Source of the DNA: Armigeres subalbatus
Lineage: Eukaryota > Arthropoda > Insecta > Diptera > Culicidae
DNA length: 64,000 nucleotides
Reading direction: 5' to 3'
Assembly (NCBI RefSeq): GCF_024139115.2
Contig: NC_085141.1
Span: forward strand, 408,047,612 to 408,111,611
The notes beneath the pieces are model-generated. The model did not search any database and was not told the origin of the DNA. It saw only the letters and a list, made by a program, of their open reading frames with translations. Shown one piece after another: positions 11,490 through 22,324 of the stretch. The translations under genes and the position numbers were made by a program. Position 1 is the first letter of the stretch. Each line of letters starts with the position of its first letter.

Positions 11490-12488
11490 CTATTTTAGAA
11501 AGCAATTTTGGTTTCGTTCATTATTTAAATTGGGTTTCGTCGCGATTTGTTCATAATTACAAAGTTCGTCGACAACGGGTTGAAAGTTCTGTATTTGTGC
11601 TTGTTTGTCAGTTGTGTTGATAAATTTTATCACAGCATTCGTTGGAGATACTATTGTATTTCCACAAAATATTCCAGGTAAAATTTCCTGTGAAAATACT
11701 ATAGAATCAGAAGTAACTTTGAAGTTTGGTATTCTGCGTACTACTTCACACCTCGGTGGGAGAATAATGGTGTTTTGGAAACTATCCTCGATTGGTATTG
11801 AAACAACATGATTTTGGTAATTGAAATTTAATAGCCAATATTCATAGTCTATAGTACATCTGTGTTTGATAAGAAAATCCCGTCCCAAAATACCGTCTGT
11901 TGGTATTGGGAAATCATTACCAACTATCTGAAAATTATGACTTATTTGAAGACAGTCATTGAATCGTAAGTTAGTAGTAGTTTCGGCAATGGTTTCAGAT
12001 ATTCCATTGGTTATACCTGAGAGTTTATATTTAATATTTCTATCAATAGGTTGGTTAACAGATATTTTCCCACTTTTAAAAAGTGAAACGTCGGCTCCAC
12101 TATCAATTATTAATGTACATTTTGAATTGGTCATATGTACATCTAAAGTAATAAAATTTACAGCGTTTACATTTGTTAAGTAAATTACGTTAGACGATGC
12201 GGGTTTACCTGCATCATATGTTGATCTAAAAATTATCGTTATTAATACTTTGTATATTACGTGAAAGATCCAGTTGATGAAAATTGGTTGGTACAGGAGG
12301 TGTATGAGATTGTGGTCCTGCATCTTGGGATATGGAATTTGGAATTGAGGTGTTATGAACACGTATTGCATCAGTTGTAAAGATTTGCCTTCGAGAATTT
12401 GTATGGTACCTTCCGCCACGTCCTCTATTTTGATAATAGTTATTCGTATTATGAGGAAAACTATTCCTAAATTGCAAATTATTTCCAT
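11490..12488 (-). pseudogene. pol: Aspartic protease and start of pol
   Basis: 332-codon frame. The retropepsin active site is CTLIIDSGADVSLF, and the GILGRDFL motif near residue 200 is the conserved flap-distal region of retroviral-type proteases. It overlaps the end of gag (gag stops at 12226) in another frame. This is the usual arrangement for expression by translational frameshifting, although I see no proven slippery site. The frame closes at about 11490, where the RT N-terminal linker should continue. Confidence 0.88.
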
Positions 12489-13423
12489 GGTAGTTTGGTT
12501 GAGCGTTATACTGACCTCTTTTAAAGAAACGAGTTGTGTCGTTTCGGTTGCTATTGAAGCGGCATTTGCAGGTATGTTGCGTTTGTCTGATTTTTACTGT
12601 TAACAATTGAGCAGATTGACATGAAGTGTTTGCAGTATTTTCCAAAACCTTTTGCGTGGCTTCCTTCATGTCCTTAAATGTACCTGCTTTAAGAATGAGC
12701 TTTGTCTCAGCCGAACCAATACCATTAATTAAGGTATCTACTCCAGCTTTTGTTGACATTGCTGTTGATACTGTATCAGGAATTCCACTATTAAGGTAGA
12801 CAGCCTTCAATTTTATGATAAGTCTTTCCACCTCGTCGCAGAATTTTTCTGCAGTGTCTTTTTGCTTCACTGCCTTCAGCTTGGCCAAAATATTCTCCGG
12901 TGTGGTTTTATCCTCACATCTTGTTTTAACGTCAGCAATAATATCGTCAATCGTTGCCAATCTTTCGGGTAGACCCAATCTGGCTTTCCCCGTAAGACGT
13001 GTCTTCAAAAATCTTGCTGCTGTTGCTTGTTGGTTCGCCTCCGTTAGATCCTTCAAAAGATTTGCGGAATCCAAAAGCATCGATACTGTCAGCCGTTCCA
13101 TCGTATGGCTGTACGATAGATGTAGCTACTTTATAATCAAACGGCATTGTGACTTGTGGTTTAGTGTTTAATTGTTCAAATTTGAGTTTAAGAATATTTC
13201 GAATTTCAGATATTGAATTTCGAGATGCTTTAATTAAAAAGTTAATTCCGTATCCGGTATAGTATCTTCTTCTTCTAGTAACCCCTTTCAATTTGGTTAT
13301 ATAACTCGTTTGCGTAGTTTAATTTAGCCTGAAGAGTGGTAACTGTGAAATTTTTATTAATGGATTTTTTAAATTATTTAGAAGTGTGTTCAGTAAGCCA
13401 ATGTCGTCTTGTAAAGTCGACAT
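12226..13423 (-). pseudogene. gag: gag, frame-broken
   Basis: The structural capsid protein. I place the start at the ATG at 13423 (MSTLQDDIG), giving about 400 codons, similar to 412/mdg1 gag. The long intact part is 12226-13101, helical and capsid-like. It is followed by an Arg/Gly/Asn-rich nucleocapsid region (YYQNRGRGGRYHTNSRR) instead of a CCHC zinc knuckle. Frame breaks lie between about 13310 and 13360 and at the A-run 13073-13076. The overlapping 12947-13291 frame holds the middle part. Confidence 0.82.
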
Positions 13424-13450
13424 TGATAAATATTTCAGCTAGATTAAATA

Positions 13451-13675
13451 TTATACATCAGCTATATTAGCGATAGATGCTGCTTTTCCCATGGCATACC
13501 CTTTACGCTGCCAGCGTTTCTTCAAGACTAAAATGAGTTGAATAAGTACAATTGCAAGGATTAGCCAAAGTTTAATTTCGTGACTATCATGGTAATTTTC
13601 ATTTTGTTCTAGGTGTTCAACTATGTTAATATTATTTTCGCCTTTTTGATCTACTTTTGAATTTGGTTTCCCCAT
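13451..13675 (-). CDS. Small leader frame with a membrane segment, upstream of gag
   Basis: 74 codons starting MGKPNSKVDQ (an upstream in-frame ATG at 13699 is possible). Gly2, Ser6 and Lys7 fit an N-myristoylation pattern. After a polar, Asn/Glu-rich stretch, one membrane segment (LWLILAIVLIQLILVL) is followed by KKRWQRK, a positively charged stop-transfer-like patch. It lies between the 5' LTR and gag, 28 bp upstream of the gag start. I recall short leader frames in 412/mdg1-type elements. The function is unknown to me; the membrane topology is inference. It is unbroken, unlike gag and pol. Confidence 0.55.
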   Translation of the reverse strand: MGKPNSKVDQKGENNINIVEHLEQNENYHDSHEIKLWLILAIVLIQLILVLKKRWQRKGYAMGKAASIANIADV

Positions 13676-14255
13676 CGTAATATAAATGTACAATAACACA
13701 ATAATTATAATAATAACAATAATAACACGATGTAATAGTTTGAGTACTTCACCTTACTGAATTTTCCAGAACTCCAGCTGCTGTATTTTCACTCCACTGG
13801 TCTCGGGCTGGCATCTGCATTCTCTTCATCGCCTTGCTCGTCTGCTGTACAGATTATCTTCCGAATCTTGGTATCTGCATTCTCTTCATCACCCCTCTCG
13901 CCTGCTGTACAGATTGTCTTGCAGATCTTCGCATCTGCATTCTCTTCATATCCTTTCTCGTGTATCGAACAGTTTGATTTTCACTTCACTATTTTTCTCG
14001 TGCATCGTAATGATCGTTCACGCATTTTACTAGCACTATACAATTATTTTGTATTGTTTTGCACATTTAACTAGCATTGTACGGATTGTCTTCCTCTCTT
14101 TTGTTGTGCACCGTGCCGATGGTTTTAAACCTCTGTGCTAGCACTTAAATACTGGCTGCAACGATTGCGACTCAATTCCACGCAAACCATCTCTTCAATT
14201 TCTTAATGGCTGTTTTTTCTTCATTCTCGGTAAACTGTTGCACTGCACTAACTCT

Positions 14256-14267
14256 GGCCGGTCGCCA
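14256..14267 (-). other. Primer-binding site, tRNA-Arg type
   Basis: Directly after the 5' LTR the minus strand reads TGGCGACCGGCC. TGGCGACCG matches the primer site (complement of the tRNA-Arg 3' end) known for 412/mdg1 elements. It primes minus-strand DNA synthesis. Confidence 0.75.
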
Positions 14268-14713
14268 TATCATGCCTCTTCTTAATTTGGCAGGTTCGTG
14301 GCACGATTTTTACACTGCGCAATCCGTTGCGCTTGACCCTAAAGGGAGTTTCTTTTAAAACAGTGTCCTAACCCAAAATCTGGGCAGATAGGATCACTAA
14401 TCACAAAACGATGTGGTTCCGAAGAACGCTAACTACGAACAGAACGTTTATTACAGAGTCCAAATGTGTTTTATATTACAAGCTATGTGTTGCTACATTT
14501 TCGCGTCATTGCGCATATACAAAGTGGTTTAATTTTGCTTACACTGGTTAAACGTGAGGGTATTGATCCGTGTGACAAATATAATTTATTGAGCATGGGA
14601 GAGTCGATGTGCTTGCTCTGCACAAGCATTGAAATAAGTAATTTGATCCGAACGCTTGGGGTGAAATTGCTAAGTTATGAGTTTTGTCAATCGTTAATAC
14701 AATGTATATGACA
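14268..14713 (-). repeat. 5' LTR of the gypsy element
   Basis: 446 bp with the same sequence as 8036-8481 at all positions compared. It would supply the promoter, with a TATA-like ATATAAAA about 240 bp from its 5' end. The AGGT target duplication follows at 14714-14717. Confidence 0.93.
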
Positions 14714-14717
14714 AGGT

Positions 14718-15080
14718 GAAACACTCAAGGAAACAGTTGAGAATCGATAATCAACTGTGATGAAAAGAAGAACAAGTGTCAAAACAAGGAAAAAGAAGCC
14801 GTCTTTGCAGGTCTCGTCTCAGATCAGGACTAAAATAAAATCACAATGTTCTTCTCTAGACTAACAGTCTACATAAAACTTTTCTGTCCAAAAAATGTCG
14901 AAAAAAGAACGAAACACCCGTCCCAACCTTGAAAATTCTTCGTGAACCACAGTCGCACAGCTCACAACACCGATCATCCCGATGTGACGATTCGCCGACA
15001 GCCAAGTCGATTTAAATAGCCATGACATAATCTTTATCACGACCGTCAACTCGTAAGGTCACAACGAAACACTTTATTTA
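14718..15080. other. Unassigned sequence after the LTR element
   Basis: No gene or repeat that I recognise. This is the original flank of the retrotransposon insertion. Confidence 0.4.
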
Positions 15081-16640
15081 CAAATTTGCCACGAGAAAAA
15101 TGCCGCAAATGAAACCAGTGGAAATCCAAGAATTTCTCACATCCATTTGTTGGTCCGCATTCGTAGAACGAGGGTGCTGTCATTGCGAGAGTGCACCACA
15201 ACGAGACGGTCAACCCGCTCAGTCAGTCAGTCAGCGACGAGAAAACCTGTTAGCGAATGATCGAATCAACGCCGACCCTGCTGCTGCTGTTGCTGGCCCC
15301 TCGCGCTCGGTTTGGTTGGTATTTGTGAGCGCTAAACGTGCTGCTGGCCGGTTGATGGTGAGCCAGTCCGATAGTTTTTGAATACAAATGGAACCGAATG
15401 TGACTAGTATGGAAGGTAGCTGCTGTATGGTACCATCATCAAACCGCGAGTCTGAGAAAACTGGGCGTGTGGGGCTCTGTGTCACTCAAACCACGGACGA
15501 TAATCGCGTTTCGCGAACACTCAAACAAGTGCCGCGACGAACGGGGACCGCGCTACGTATGAGGAGCAATGCGAGCAGCATGACACATTTGACGGGCGGT
15601 GGCCACCAACTTCATAGATGATGGGAAAGCCAACGGATGTCTGTTATCGGTAGTCCGAAGATTTATGCCTTCAAAACAAATTTGAGTCTCGATTCCTTCA
15701 AGTGGTACCTCTCAAAATAGAATTTCGTCTATTTCACACGTCATCTTCCCTGCCCAAACATGATTCATATGGCTATTGGGAGGATTTCGATCTAACGGTT
15801 GCTGCGGCAGCACCGATACTGACACCATCGTATTATTCACGACATCGTCACACACTGCGCCGGGGAGACGTTTTCTCGAGAATTTGTTAGTCAGCGGCCT
15901 GAGTGGTCGCAGTGCGGAGCAAATGAAATGTCTTGGAACATTGTTTACGAAGTAAATTTGGTCTTGCAACATCCCCCATCCCATTCTCACGTCTCCAAAA
16001 CTATCACAGAATTGAAGATGGTGGAAGTACGACGACAGCATGTTAGCAGCAGCACCCAAAGCATTCGTTTTTGAAACGTACAAGTTTTAGATTGAGTCCA
16101 CACTGGATTGAGTTTAGCGCGTAGGACTTGGAATATTGTGTGTGCTTTTTTTTTGTCAGTCACATTTGCTATTGCAGAAGTCTCATCTTCCTTCATCAAG
16201 GACGTGCCAAAAACAGAATGGAAGCAATCTTTGTGTGAGCTCGATTGCGGTTGGATTGTCTCCGTCCAATCAAGATGTTAAAGTAAACTGGTCTTTCCGG
16301 CTGGGATCATTACCGTACGATAAAATTAAAGAATATGTAGCATATGTATGTCCTCGAGGCAATATTGGTATTCGCTATTCCATATTATTTTTATTTTACT
16401 GCATAAAGTAGTACCTATGTAGATATTTTTCATTTGTCAAAGATATGAAATATGTATTCTCATTAGGTTAGAACATTTAATTAATAAGAAATGTAGGCCG
16501 CACTAAATATTTAATTTGAATTTATTTTTAGACAAACAACGAATGAAATAGTTTCGTAGGCTTGGTACGAAAAAATTCATTCAATTCTAGATTGTTTTTG
16601 CATTTACTTAGTTTGTGCGCTTTTTGTGGTACTTGTCATA
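15081..16640. other. Lower-repeat region, unassigned
   Basis: 15,100-15,620 is richer in GC than its surroundings and contains a CAGTCAGTCAGTCAG run (about 15,219-15,233) resembling tandem insect initiators. 15,640-16,140 has open frames on both strands with no recognisable domain. It could hold a promoter or first exon of a gene lying outside the window, but I see no clear splice sites or conserved protein. Confidence 0.3.
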
Positions 16641-16735
16641 AGACGAGTTTGCACTATTCCATTTAAATCCTCGACTCGAGTCAAGTACGAGACTCTGATG
16701 AAGGCCTTACTGTTTAGGTGATGAAGGTTTACTGT
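16622..16735 (+). repeat. Dispersed repeat copy 1 (CATAAGACGAGTTTG family)
   Basis: A rearranged partial copy of the family seen best at 17841-17984 and 33047-33181: CTTGTCATAAGACGAGTTTG, then CATTTAAAT, then GAGTCAAGTACGAGAC. Confidence 0.6.
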
Positions 16736-17017
16736 TTAGCCGAAAATACAAATATAAATATAATACAATGTAGTAATATAGTAGGAGTACAAACTCTTCT
16801 TATCACAAGTTGCCTAATTTGCTTGATCCAATTTATTATTTTCCGAATAATCCAAATATTTCTTTATTTGTTTTATTTAATTTCATCTGAAAAATAATGC
16901 CCACATCAATTAGGAATGGTAAAACGGTTTTCGAGAAAACGGTGTGCAGGACAAGAAGCCTTAGATTTGTACACCTTATATGTGTGCCTTAGACCTGTGG
17001 GCCGGCCTGACAGATTA

Positions 17018-17178
17018 TTTCTAGACCAACATTTGAAAAGGACGTAACAGCCAAAATTTATTCCTTCTGATTCCCGTCGACATATTATATAGCAATATAT
17101 GTAAACATTGTAGACGAAGAATCAGAAGGAATAAATTTTGGCTGTTACGCCCTTTTCAAACGTCGATCTAGATTTTTA
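17018..17178. repeat. Foldback hairpin with about 42-55 bp arms
   Basis: 17032-17073 and 17119-17160 are inverted copies differing at one or two bases (shared core CAGCCAAAATTTATTCC). The pairing continues weakly outward (CTAGACCAACATTTG against CTAGATCGACGTTTG) and inward. The loop is AT-rich with ATATATG. It looks like a small palindromic MITE; a transcript would form a long hairpin. Confidence 0.75.
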
Positions 17179-17214
17179 GTCGTAGGTGGCGGCGTGACAA
17201 CGTTTTATTATTGT

Positions 17215-17227
17215 ATACATCAAACAA
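17215..17227. repeat. Target-site duplication of the Feilai SINE, left copy
   Basis: ATACATCAAACAA is repeated exactly at 17524-17536 after the SINE, which defines the insertion limits. Confidence 0.9.
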
Positions 17228-17523
17228 CAAGGGGCCCTCCTTAGCCGTGCGGTAAGACGCGCGGCTACAAAGCAAGACCATGCTGAGGGTGGCTGGGTTC
17301 GATTCCCGGTGCCGGTCTAGGCAATTTTCGGATTGGAAATTGTCTCGACTTCCCTGGGCATAAAAGTATCATCGTGCTAGCCTCATGATATACGAATGCA
17401 AAAATGGTAACTTGGCTTAGAAACCTCGCAGTTAATAACTGTGGAAGTGCTTAATGAACACTAAGCTGCGAGGCGGCTCTGTCCCAGTGGGGGATGTAAT
17501 GCCAATGAAGAAGAGAGAAGAGA
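17228..17523 (+). mobile_element. Feilai-type tRNA-derived SINE, complete
   Basis: About 296 bp flanked by a perfect 13-bp duplication. The internal Pol III promoter is visible: box A TTAGCCGTGCGGTAAG (17241-17256) and box B GGGTTCGATTCCC (17295-17307). The non-tRNA body (TGGAAATTGTCTCGACTTCC, AGTTAATAACTGTGGAAGTG, AACACTAAGCTGCGAGGC) matches my memory of Feilai from Aedes. It ends in a degenerate AAGAAGAGAGAAGAG tail rather than poly(A). It would have moved using LINE machinery. Confidence 0.9.
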
Positions 17524-17840
17524 ATACATCAAACAAAGTTTTTGTCAATACCTATATGAACTACTGCTCCTCAAGAAAATTTCCATCAAGAATTCTACGG
17601 AAAATGCGTTTGGGAATTACGACTACGATTCATCCAGAACATACAAGAAATACTTTAGGAATTCAAAATAATTTTTCAGCAATTCCAATGGATATCTTCC
17701 AAAAAAAATCTTGCATATTTTTCCAGTGATTCATCCGAAATTTAATAGGCATTTCAAGAGTTTACCAGGATATTAGTCAGGATTTCCAAATTATTTAAAG
17801 AAATTATTTCAAATTTGGAAATTCTTCTTACTAGAAGAAT

Positions 17841-17984
17841 CGACTAAGTCGAGTTAAGTACGAGACACTGAAGATGCTCTTGATGTTGAGGTCGAAATAC
17901 GTATTTGACAGTGTTAATCAAATAGTGGAATTAAATGGTATAGTACGAACTCGTCTTATAACAAGTGAAGACATTCCACTAAAA
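17841..17984 (-). repeat. Dispersed repeat copy 2 (ATAAGACGAGTTCG family)
   Basis: A near-complete copy, in the opposite orientation to 33047-33181. It runs from CGACTAAGTCGAG through GAGGTCGAAATACGTATTTG and CTCGTCTTATAACAAGTG to ACATTCCACTAAAA. No coding potential. Five copies or partial copies occur in the window. Confidence 0.75.
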
Positions 17985-17999
17985 ACTCTAAATAATTTC

Positions 18000-19320
18000 G
18001 TGATTTAAAAACCAGAAAAAAATCGATGTTTTTTCAAAAATTCCTTCGGATTATTTTCCGTAGGAGTTCCTCATAAAATTTCTCAAAAAGTTATCCCAGG
18101 AGTTTTACCGGAAATTCCTCCGGTATTACCTCAGATATTACTTCAGAAAATCTGAAAGCCTCTTTAATAAAAAGAAAAAAAAAACTACAAAGATTTCTCC
18201 ATTAACTACGGAGAATTTCCTGGAAAAATCCTATGAGAATTTCTTCACAAATTATCAAAGGATCGATAGAAAAATTATTTAGAGCTATTCAGGGTTCAAA
18301 GAATCTTTTGGACAAATTTTTAAAAGAATATCCGAAGGATTTCCTGGGTAATTCCTGGAAATGTTTCCGGATGAATACCTGGGAGAATTCTTGAGAGATA
18401 TTTTGGAGGAACATTCGCTTCCAGGGGAATTATCGGAGGAATTGCTGGATAAAATTCCGTTCGAACCCTTGGTGGAATTTCCAGTCAAATTTATGGATTA
18501 AATTCTTGGGGAGAATTCTAAGGGATGTTTCCGGAGTTTCAGGAGGCATTTCTGAGGGAATTTATAGAAGAATTCATGGAATAATTTTCATACTGAGTTT
18601 TGCTAGGTTCGATTCTAGGTCCGGTCATCGTGTTAGCCTCAGGATATTCGAATGCAAAAAATTGAAACTAGAAAACCTCGCAATTAATGACTGTGGAAGT
18701 GCTACATTAAGGCGACAATGTCCCACTAAAGGGTGTAATTCCTACAACGAAAAAGAAGAAGTAGAATTTCCTGTGGAATTTCTGGCGGAATTTCAGTAGC
18801 GTTTCCTTAAGAATTATTGAGTGAACTAACGGAGGAATTCCAGGGAGAACTACCGGAGAATTTCTTGGGGAATTTCCCGTGAAACTTCTGAATGATTTTC
18901 TGGGAGAAATTTCTCGGGAATCTCCGGAGAAATTCCATTAGTAATTTTTGGAGCAATTTCTGAAGAGAATTTTGTTTGAATTCCTGAGAGAATTTTTGGA
19001 AGAATGCCTAGATGAGCGCCGGATTTTTTTAGGGAATTTCAAGAGGTTTTCGAAGGAGTTCCTGAGAAAGGTAGAATTTCCTGGAGGATTTTCACAGAAT
19101 TCCTAGTGCAACATCCGAAAAGAGTCCTAGAGCGATTCCCCTAGACATTTCTGGACATTCCTGGTGGATTTTTAGTAAGCATTCCTTGAATATTTTATGG
19201 GGAAGTTTCTTGAGCATAGGACAGGGATTTCTGGGGGTATTCTGTTTAAATTCGTTGCAGAATTTAATTCCTGTCACTCTACACACTTCCTATTTTTGAC
19301 ACACTTTAAAAGGAATTCTT
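18000..19320. repeat. Diverged GGAATTCC-type minisatellite
   Basis: Scattered TTCCTGG, GGAATT and GGAGAATT words with about 24-bp spacing, much more decayed than 1-3860. 18000-18130 reads in the reverse sense and 18290-19320 in the forward sense. A SINE fragment interrupts it at about 18597-18760. Confidence 0.65.
18597..18760 (+). mobile_element. Degenerate Feilai-type SINE fragment
   Basis: Box B-like AGGTTCGATTCTAGG, then CGTGTTAGCCTCAGGATATTC, AATTAATGACTGTGGAAGTG and TGTCCCACTAAAGGGTGTAA align in order with the complete copy at 17228. The 5' part with box A is missing, and it is diverged enough to be an old copy. Confidence 0.75.
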
Positions 19321-19324
19321 AAAC

Positions 19325-19930
19325 AAAACTTCAGATTATTCCACCTAGTGGTAATGGTGCCTTTCTCGTGCATTATGCAAAATAGTATTTTGGCCATAAC
19401 TATATTCCGATGTGGCTAATTTTCAATAGGTAATATATAGGCGTCTAATGCAAATGTTGCGAGTAAATTGGATGAAAAATCAGAACTGTGGACGTAAATA
19501 CGAAACTAATATAAAATTTGAGGAAACTTGAGCCCAAGTATAATAGCACACACAACGAGCTCGACAATTAAAATGACTGAAAACATGTTATTATCGTTGA
19601 CTGGGTATTTAAAGTGAAATATTTTCCTCTTAGATCATTTAATCCGTTGCATTCTGAAGCACGATTCAGTATTATATAGGAAGTAGAACATTTGGCGAAC
19701 CACCATACACACGCTAATAACGAGAGGATGAATAACTTCAAAGTTAAAATCCTAATAAAAAAAATACACACGCTGTTGAGACAATGAGACGACGAAATAT
19801 CACCTTCGTTAAAGTCCAGTCCCTCCATACACCGTCGACCAACCCCCATAAATGGTGGAAAGATTGAACGGGTACTGAAATGAATTCCCTTAAACATGTG
19901 GTGCACTTTACGATCCAATCATATTCAGAA
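19325..19930. repeat. Dispersed repeat start, then unassigned
   Basis: CCACCTAGTGGTAATGGTGCCTTTCTCGTGC at 19340-19370 resembles the beginning of an abundant Aedes dispersed repeat that I recall but cannot name. The following 550 bp shows no recognisable gene. Confidence 0.35.
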
Positions 19931-21540
19931 ATAGGTGATTGAATTTCAAAAGATTCCCAAACAGATTCCAGGATCCATAATATATGAAAGTTCAAAACAA
20001 CTCAAAAAATTCGGGCTCAAGAATACTCCTTGCAATTCTTCTAGAAGCTCCCCTTCTAAATTCCTCCGAAAAGTTTTCCACAAAATTCCTCCGAAAATCG
20101 TTCGAAAATTCTACTCATGTAATTGTAATTCCTTCTTATCTAGAAACCCCTCACTACATTTTTGTTTAGGAAATTCATGAGGAAATTTCTTGTAGATAAC
20201 TTTTCTTCTCTGCTCTCCAAGTTTTACTTCTAGACATTTCTTCGGCTATTCTTCCAGAAAAATCTCCGGTATTTCCTTCAGGAATGTATTCGAGAGTTCC
20301 TTCAAGAATACATACGGAATTTCTTCCCAAAATTCCTCCAGAAGTTTCTTCAGAAATTTATGACGGAAATCCTCTGATTTTGCTCCATAATTTCACTTGT
20401 AAATCTATAAGAAATTCTTTCGGAAATTCTTCCAGGAACTTCTCCGGGCATTCCTCCAGACACTCTTCTTTTAATTCCTCCGGGATAACTTCGAGGAAAT
20501 TTTCCGGGAATACCTCCATAAATTCAATAGTGAAACCTTCTAGGATTTCATTCTGGAATCCTTTTCGCACATACTTCAGAATACCCTTCAAGAATTCCTC
20601 TAGAAATTTCTTTAGGATTTTTTCCTGGAGTTCGTCCAAATATTGCCCCGGAAATTCTGACAGGTATTTTTCCAGGAATTCCTTCATGTACTTCTCCAGG
20701 AATTCTTTCAGGAATTTCTTCAGGATTTTTTCCGCGGAATTGTCCTAGGATTCTTTACGCACTTCACTCGAAATTTATTAGAATTTTTCATTAGAATTTT
20801 TTTTTTAGATTTCCTCCAGGATATCTTCCAAGAGTTCTTCCAGGAATTTCTTCAGAACAAACCCCCGGGGTTTCCTCCGGTAATTTCTTCAGCAATCCAT
20901 CTGGGAATACTTTCAGGGTTTCATCTGGGAATTTCTGCATTAAGTCCTCCTGGTATTTTTCCGGGCATTCTTCAGATATTTCTCCGGAAATTCCTTTAGG
21001 AACTTCTCCAAGAATTATTTCAGGACTTCCTTGTGGGAATTCCTCCGGAAGTGCTTGTGAGAGTTCCTGCGGGAGCTCCTTCAAAAGTTTTTCCAAGAGT
21101 TTCTCCTGAAATCCTCCAGGATTTTTCACAGGAAATTCCTGGAGGATATTTGGCAGGAATTTCACGGGAAATGGGATTTCGGAAGTTCCTCTAGATATTC
21201 AACTCCGGGTATTCCACCGGATGTTCCTCTGAAAATACCTTCGGGAGTTCCACCAGTAGTTCCTCTGGGAATTCATTCAGGTTTTCTTTAAGGAATTAGT
21301 TTAGGATTTCTTTAGGAATTTATCTACAAATTCCTCCAGAAGTTCCTCGGAAAATTTCTTTGGGAGGTCCCTTAAGAATTCTTCCAGGACTTCCTCCTGG
21401 ATTTCTTACGGAAGTTCATTCCAGGAGTTCTTACAAAAATTCCTTCAGGAATTCCTCCAGGATTTCCTCCGGGAATTCTTCCTGTAGTTCTTCAAGAAAT
21501 TCCTCCAGAAGTTCCACCGGCAGAACTCCTGGGGGAATTT
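19930..21540 (-). repeat. Diverged GGAATTCC-type minisatellite, reverse orientation
   Basis: Repeating AATTCCTCCAGGAA, TTCTTCAGGA and CTCCGGGAATT words: the reverse complement of the 1-3860 unit. Open frames on both strands (for example 20284-20748 and 20358-20687) are phase-locked repeat products. The orientation switches at about 21,540. Confidence 0.75.
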
Positions 21541-22290
21541 CAGAAGGAACTTCTAGGAAGGAACTCCCAGAGAAACTATCGGAAGAACTTCGAGAGAAAT
21601 TTCCAGCTAAATTTCTAAGAAAAGCCCAAATGATTTCCTGAGAAAAGCCTGAATGATTTCCTGGAAGAGTTACTGGTGGAACTCTCGAAGGAATTCCCGG
21701 AGAATCTGTCAGATGAATTGCCGATGGAATTCCTGGAGGAACTCTCGGAAGAATTCTCGAAGGAACTTCCGGAAGAATTTCTGGAGAAACTCCCGGGAGA
21801 ATTTTGCCAGTGAAACTACCAGAAGAATTCTCGGAAAAAAATCTTGGAGAATTCATCTTATAGACAAAGCTCGTCTAGCAGAAATCTTTTTTTTTATCAT
21901 CATCAGAGGACCTCTCGGAGAATTCCCTGAGGAGCTCCCAGAGAAATTTCCGGAGGAATGTTTGGTGGAATTTCTATATAAATTCCTGAAGAAGCCTAAA
22001 ACGGGCTTGGTAGTCATATGGCTACTACTTCTGTCTCATACGCAGGAGGTCGTGGGTTCATTCCCAGGTCCGATCCATTCTCCTACTTTGTATCTCACTC
22101 TTTATTTCTTATGTTCTAGCAATCGCTATAATTGGAGATGACCTAAAAAGCTCATTTCCTCCGGAATAATTCTCGGAAAAAATCCTGGAGGAATTCTTGG
22201 AGGAACTGCCGGTGGAACTTCTGAAAGAATTCCCGTAGGAACTCCCGGAGGAAGTTGCAGAGCCTGGAGCAATTGTTGAAGGAATTCCTT
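21540..22290 (+). repeat. Diverged GGAATTCC-type minisatellite, forward orientation
   Basis: Repeats such as GGAACTCTCGGAAGAATTC and GGAATTCCTGGAGG resume in the same sense as 1-3860, making a head-to-head arrangement with 19930-21540. A tRNA-like SINE fragment (22000-22140) interrupts it. Confidence 0.75.
22000..22140 (+). mobile_element. tRNA-derived SINE fragment (second family)
   Basis: Box A-like GGGCTTGGTAGTCATATGGC and box B-like GTGGGTTCATTCCCAGG lie about 35 bp apart, followed by an AT-rich body ending CTAGCAATCGC. This differs from Feilai. It interrupts the minisatellite and is probably a separate mosquito SINE family. Confidence 0.6.
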
Positions 22291-22324
22291 GAGAAAGCTT
22301 GCATATTGTTTTTTTTTCTGCCTA

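Larger units (their letters stand above)
8036..14713 (-). mobile_element. Full-length Ty3/gypsy LTR retrotransposon, possibly 412/mdg1-like
   Basis: A 6,678-bp minus-strand element bounded by two 446-bp LTRs and AGGT target duplications. Order in its own direction: LTR, tRNA-Arg-type primer site, small leader frame, gag, protease, reverse transcriptase, RNase H, integrase with GPY/F module, purine tract, LTR. Protease before RT and integrase last is the Ty3/gypsy order. No envelope-like frame follows integrase. By eye the LTRs are identical, indicating very recent insertion, yet gag and pol are split by several frameshifts. Assignment to the 412/mdg1 lineage rests on the tRNA-Arg-type primer site and the leader frame, and is tentative. 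Confidence 0.93.

Noticed and set aside
8587..13423. Endogenous virus with envelope
   Set aside because: Gene order and ends fit a Ty3/gypsy retrotransposon; integrase ends about 105 bp before the 3' LTR, leaving no env frame.
17231..17310. Functional tRNA gene
   Set aside because: Box A and box B are present but no cloverleaf acceptor stem closes; the downstream body and 13-bp duplication show a SINE.
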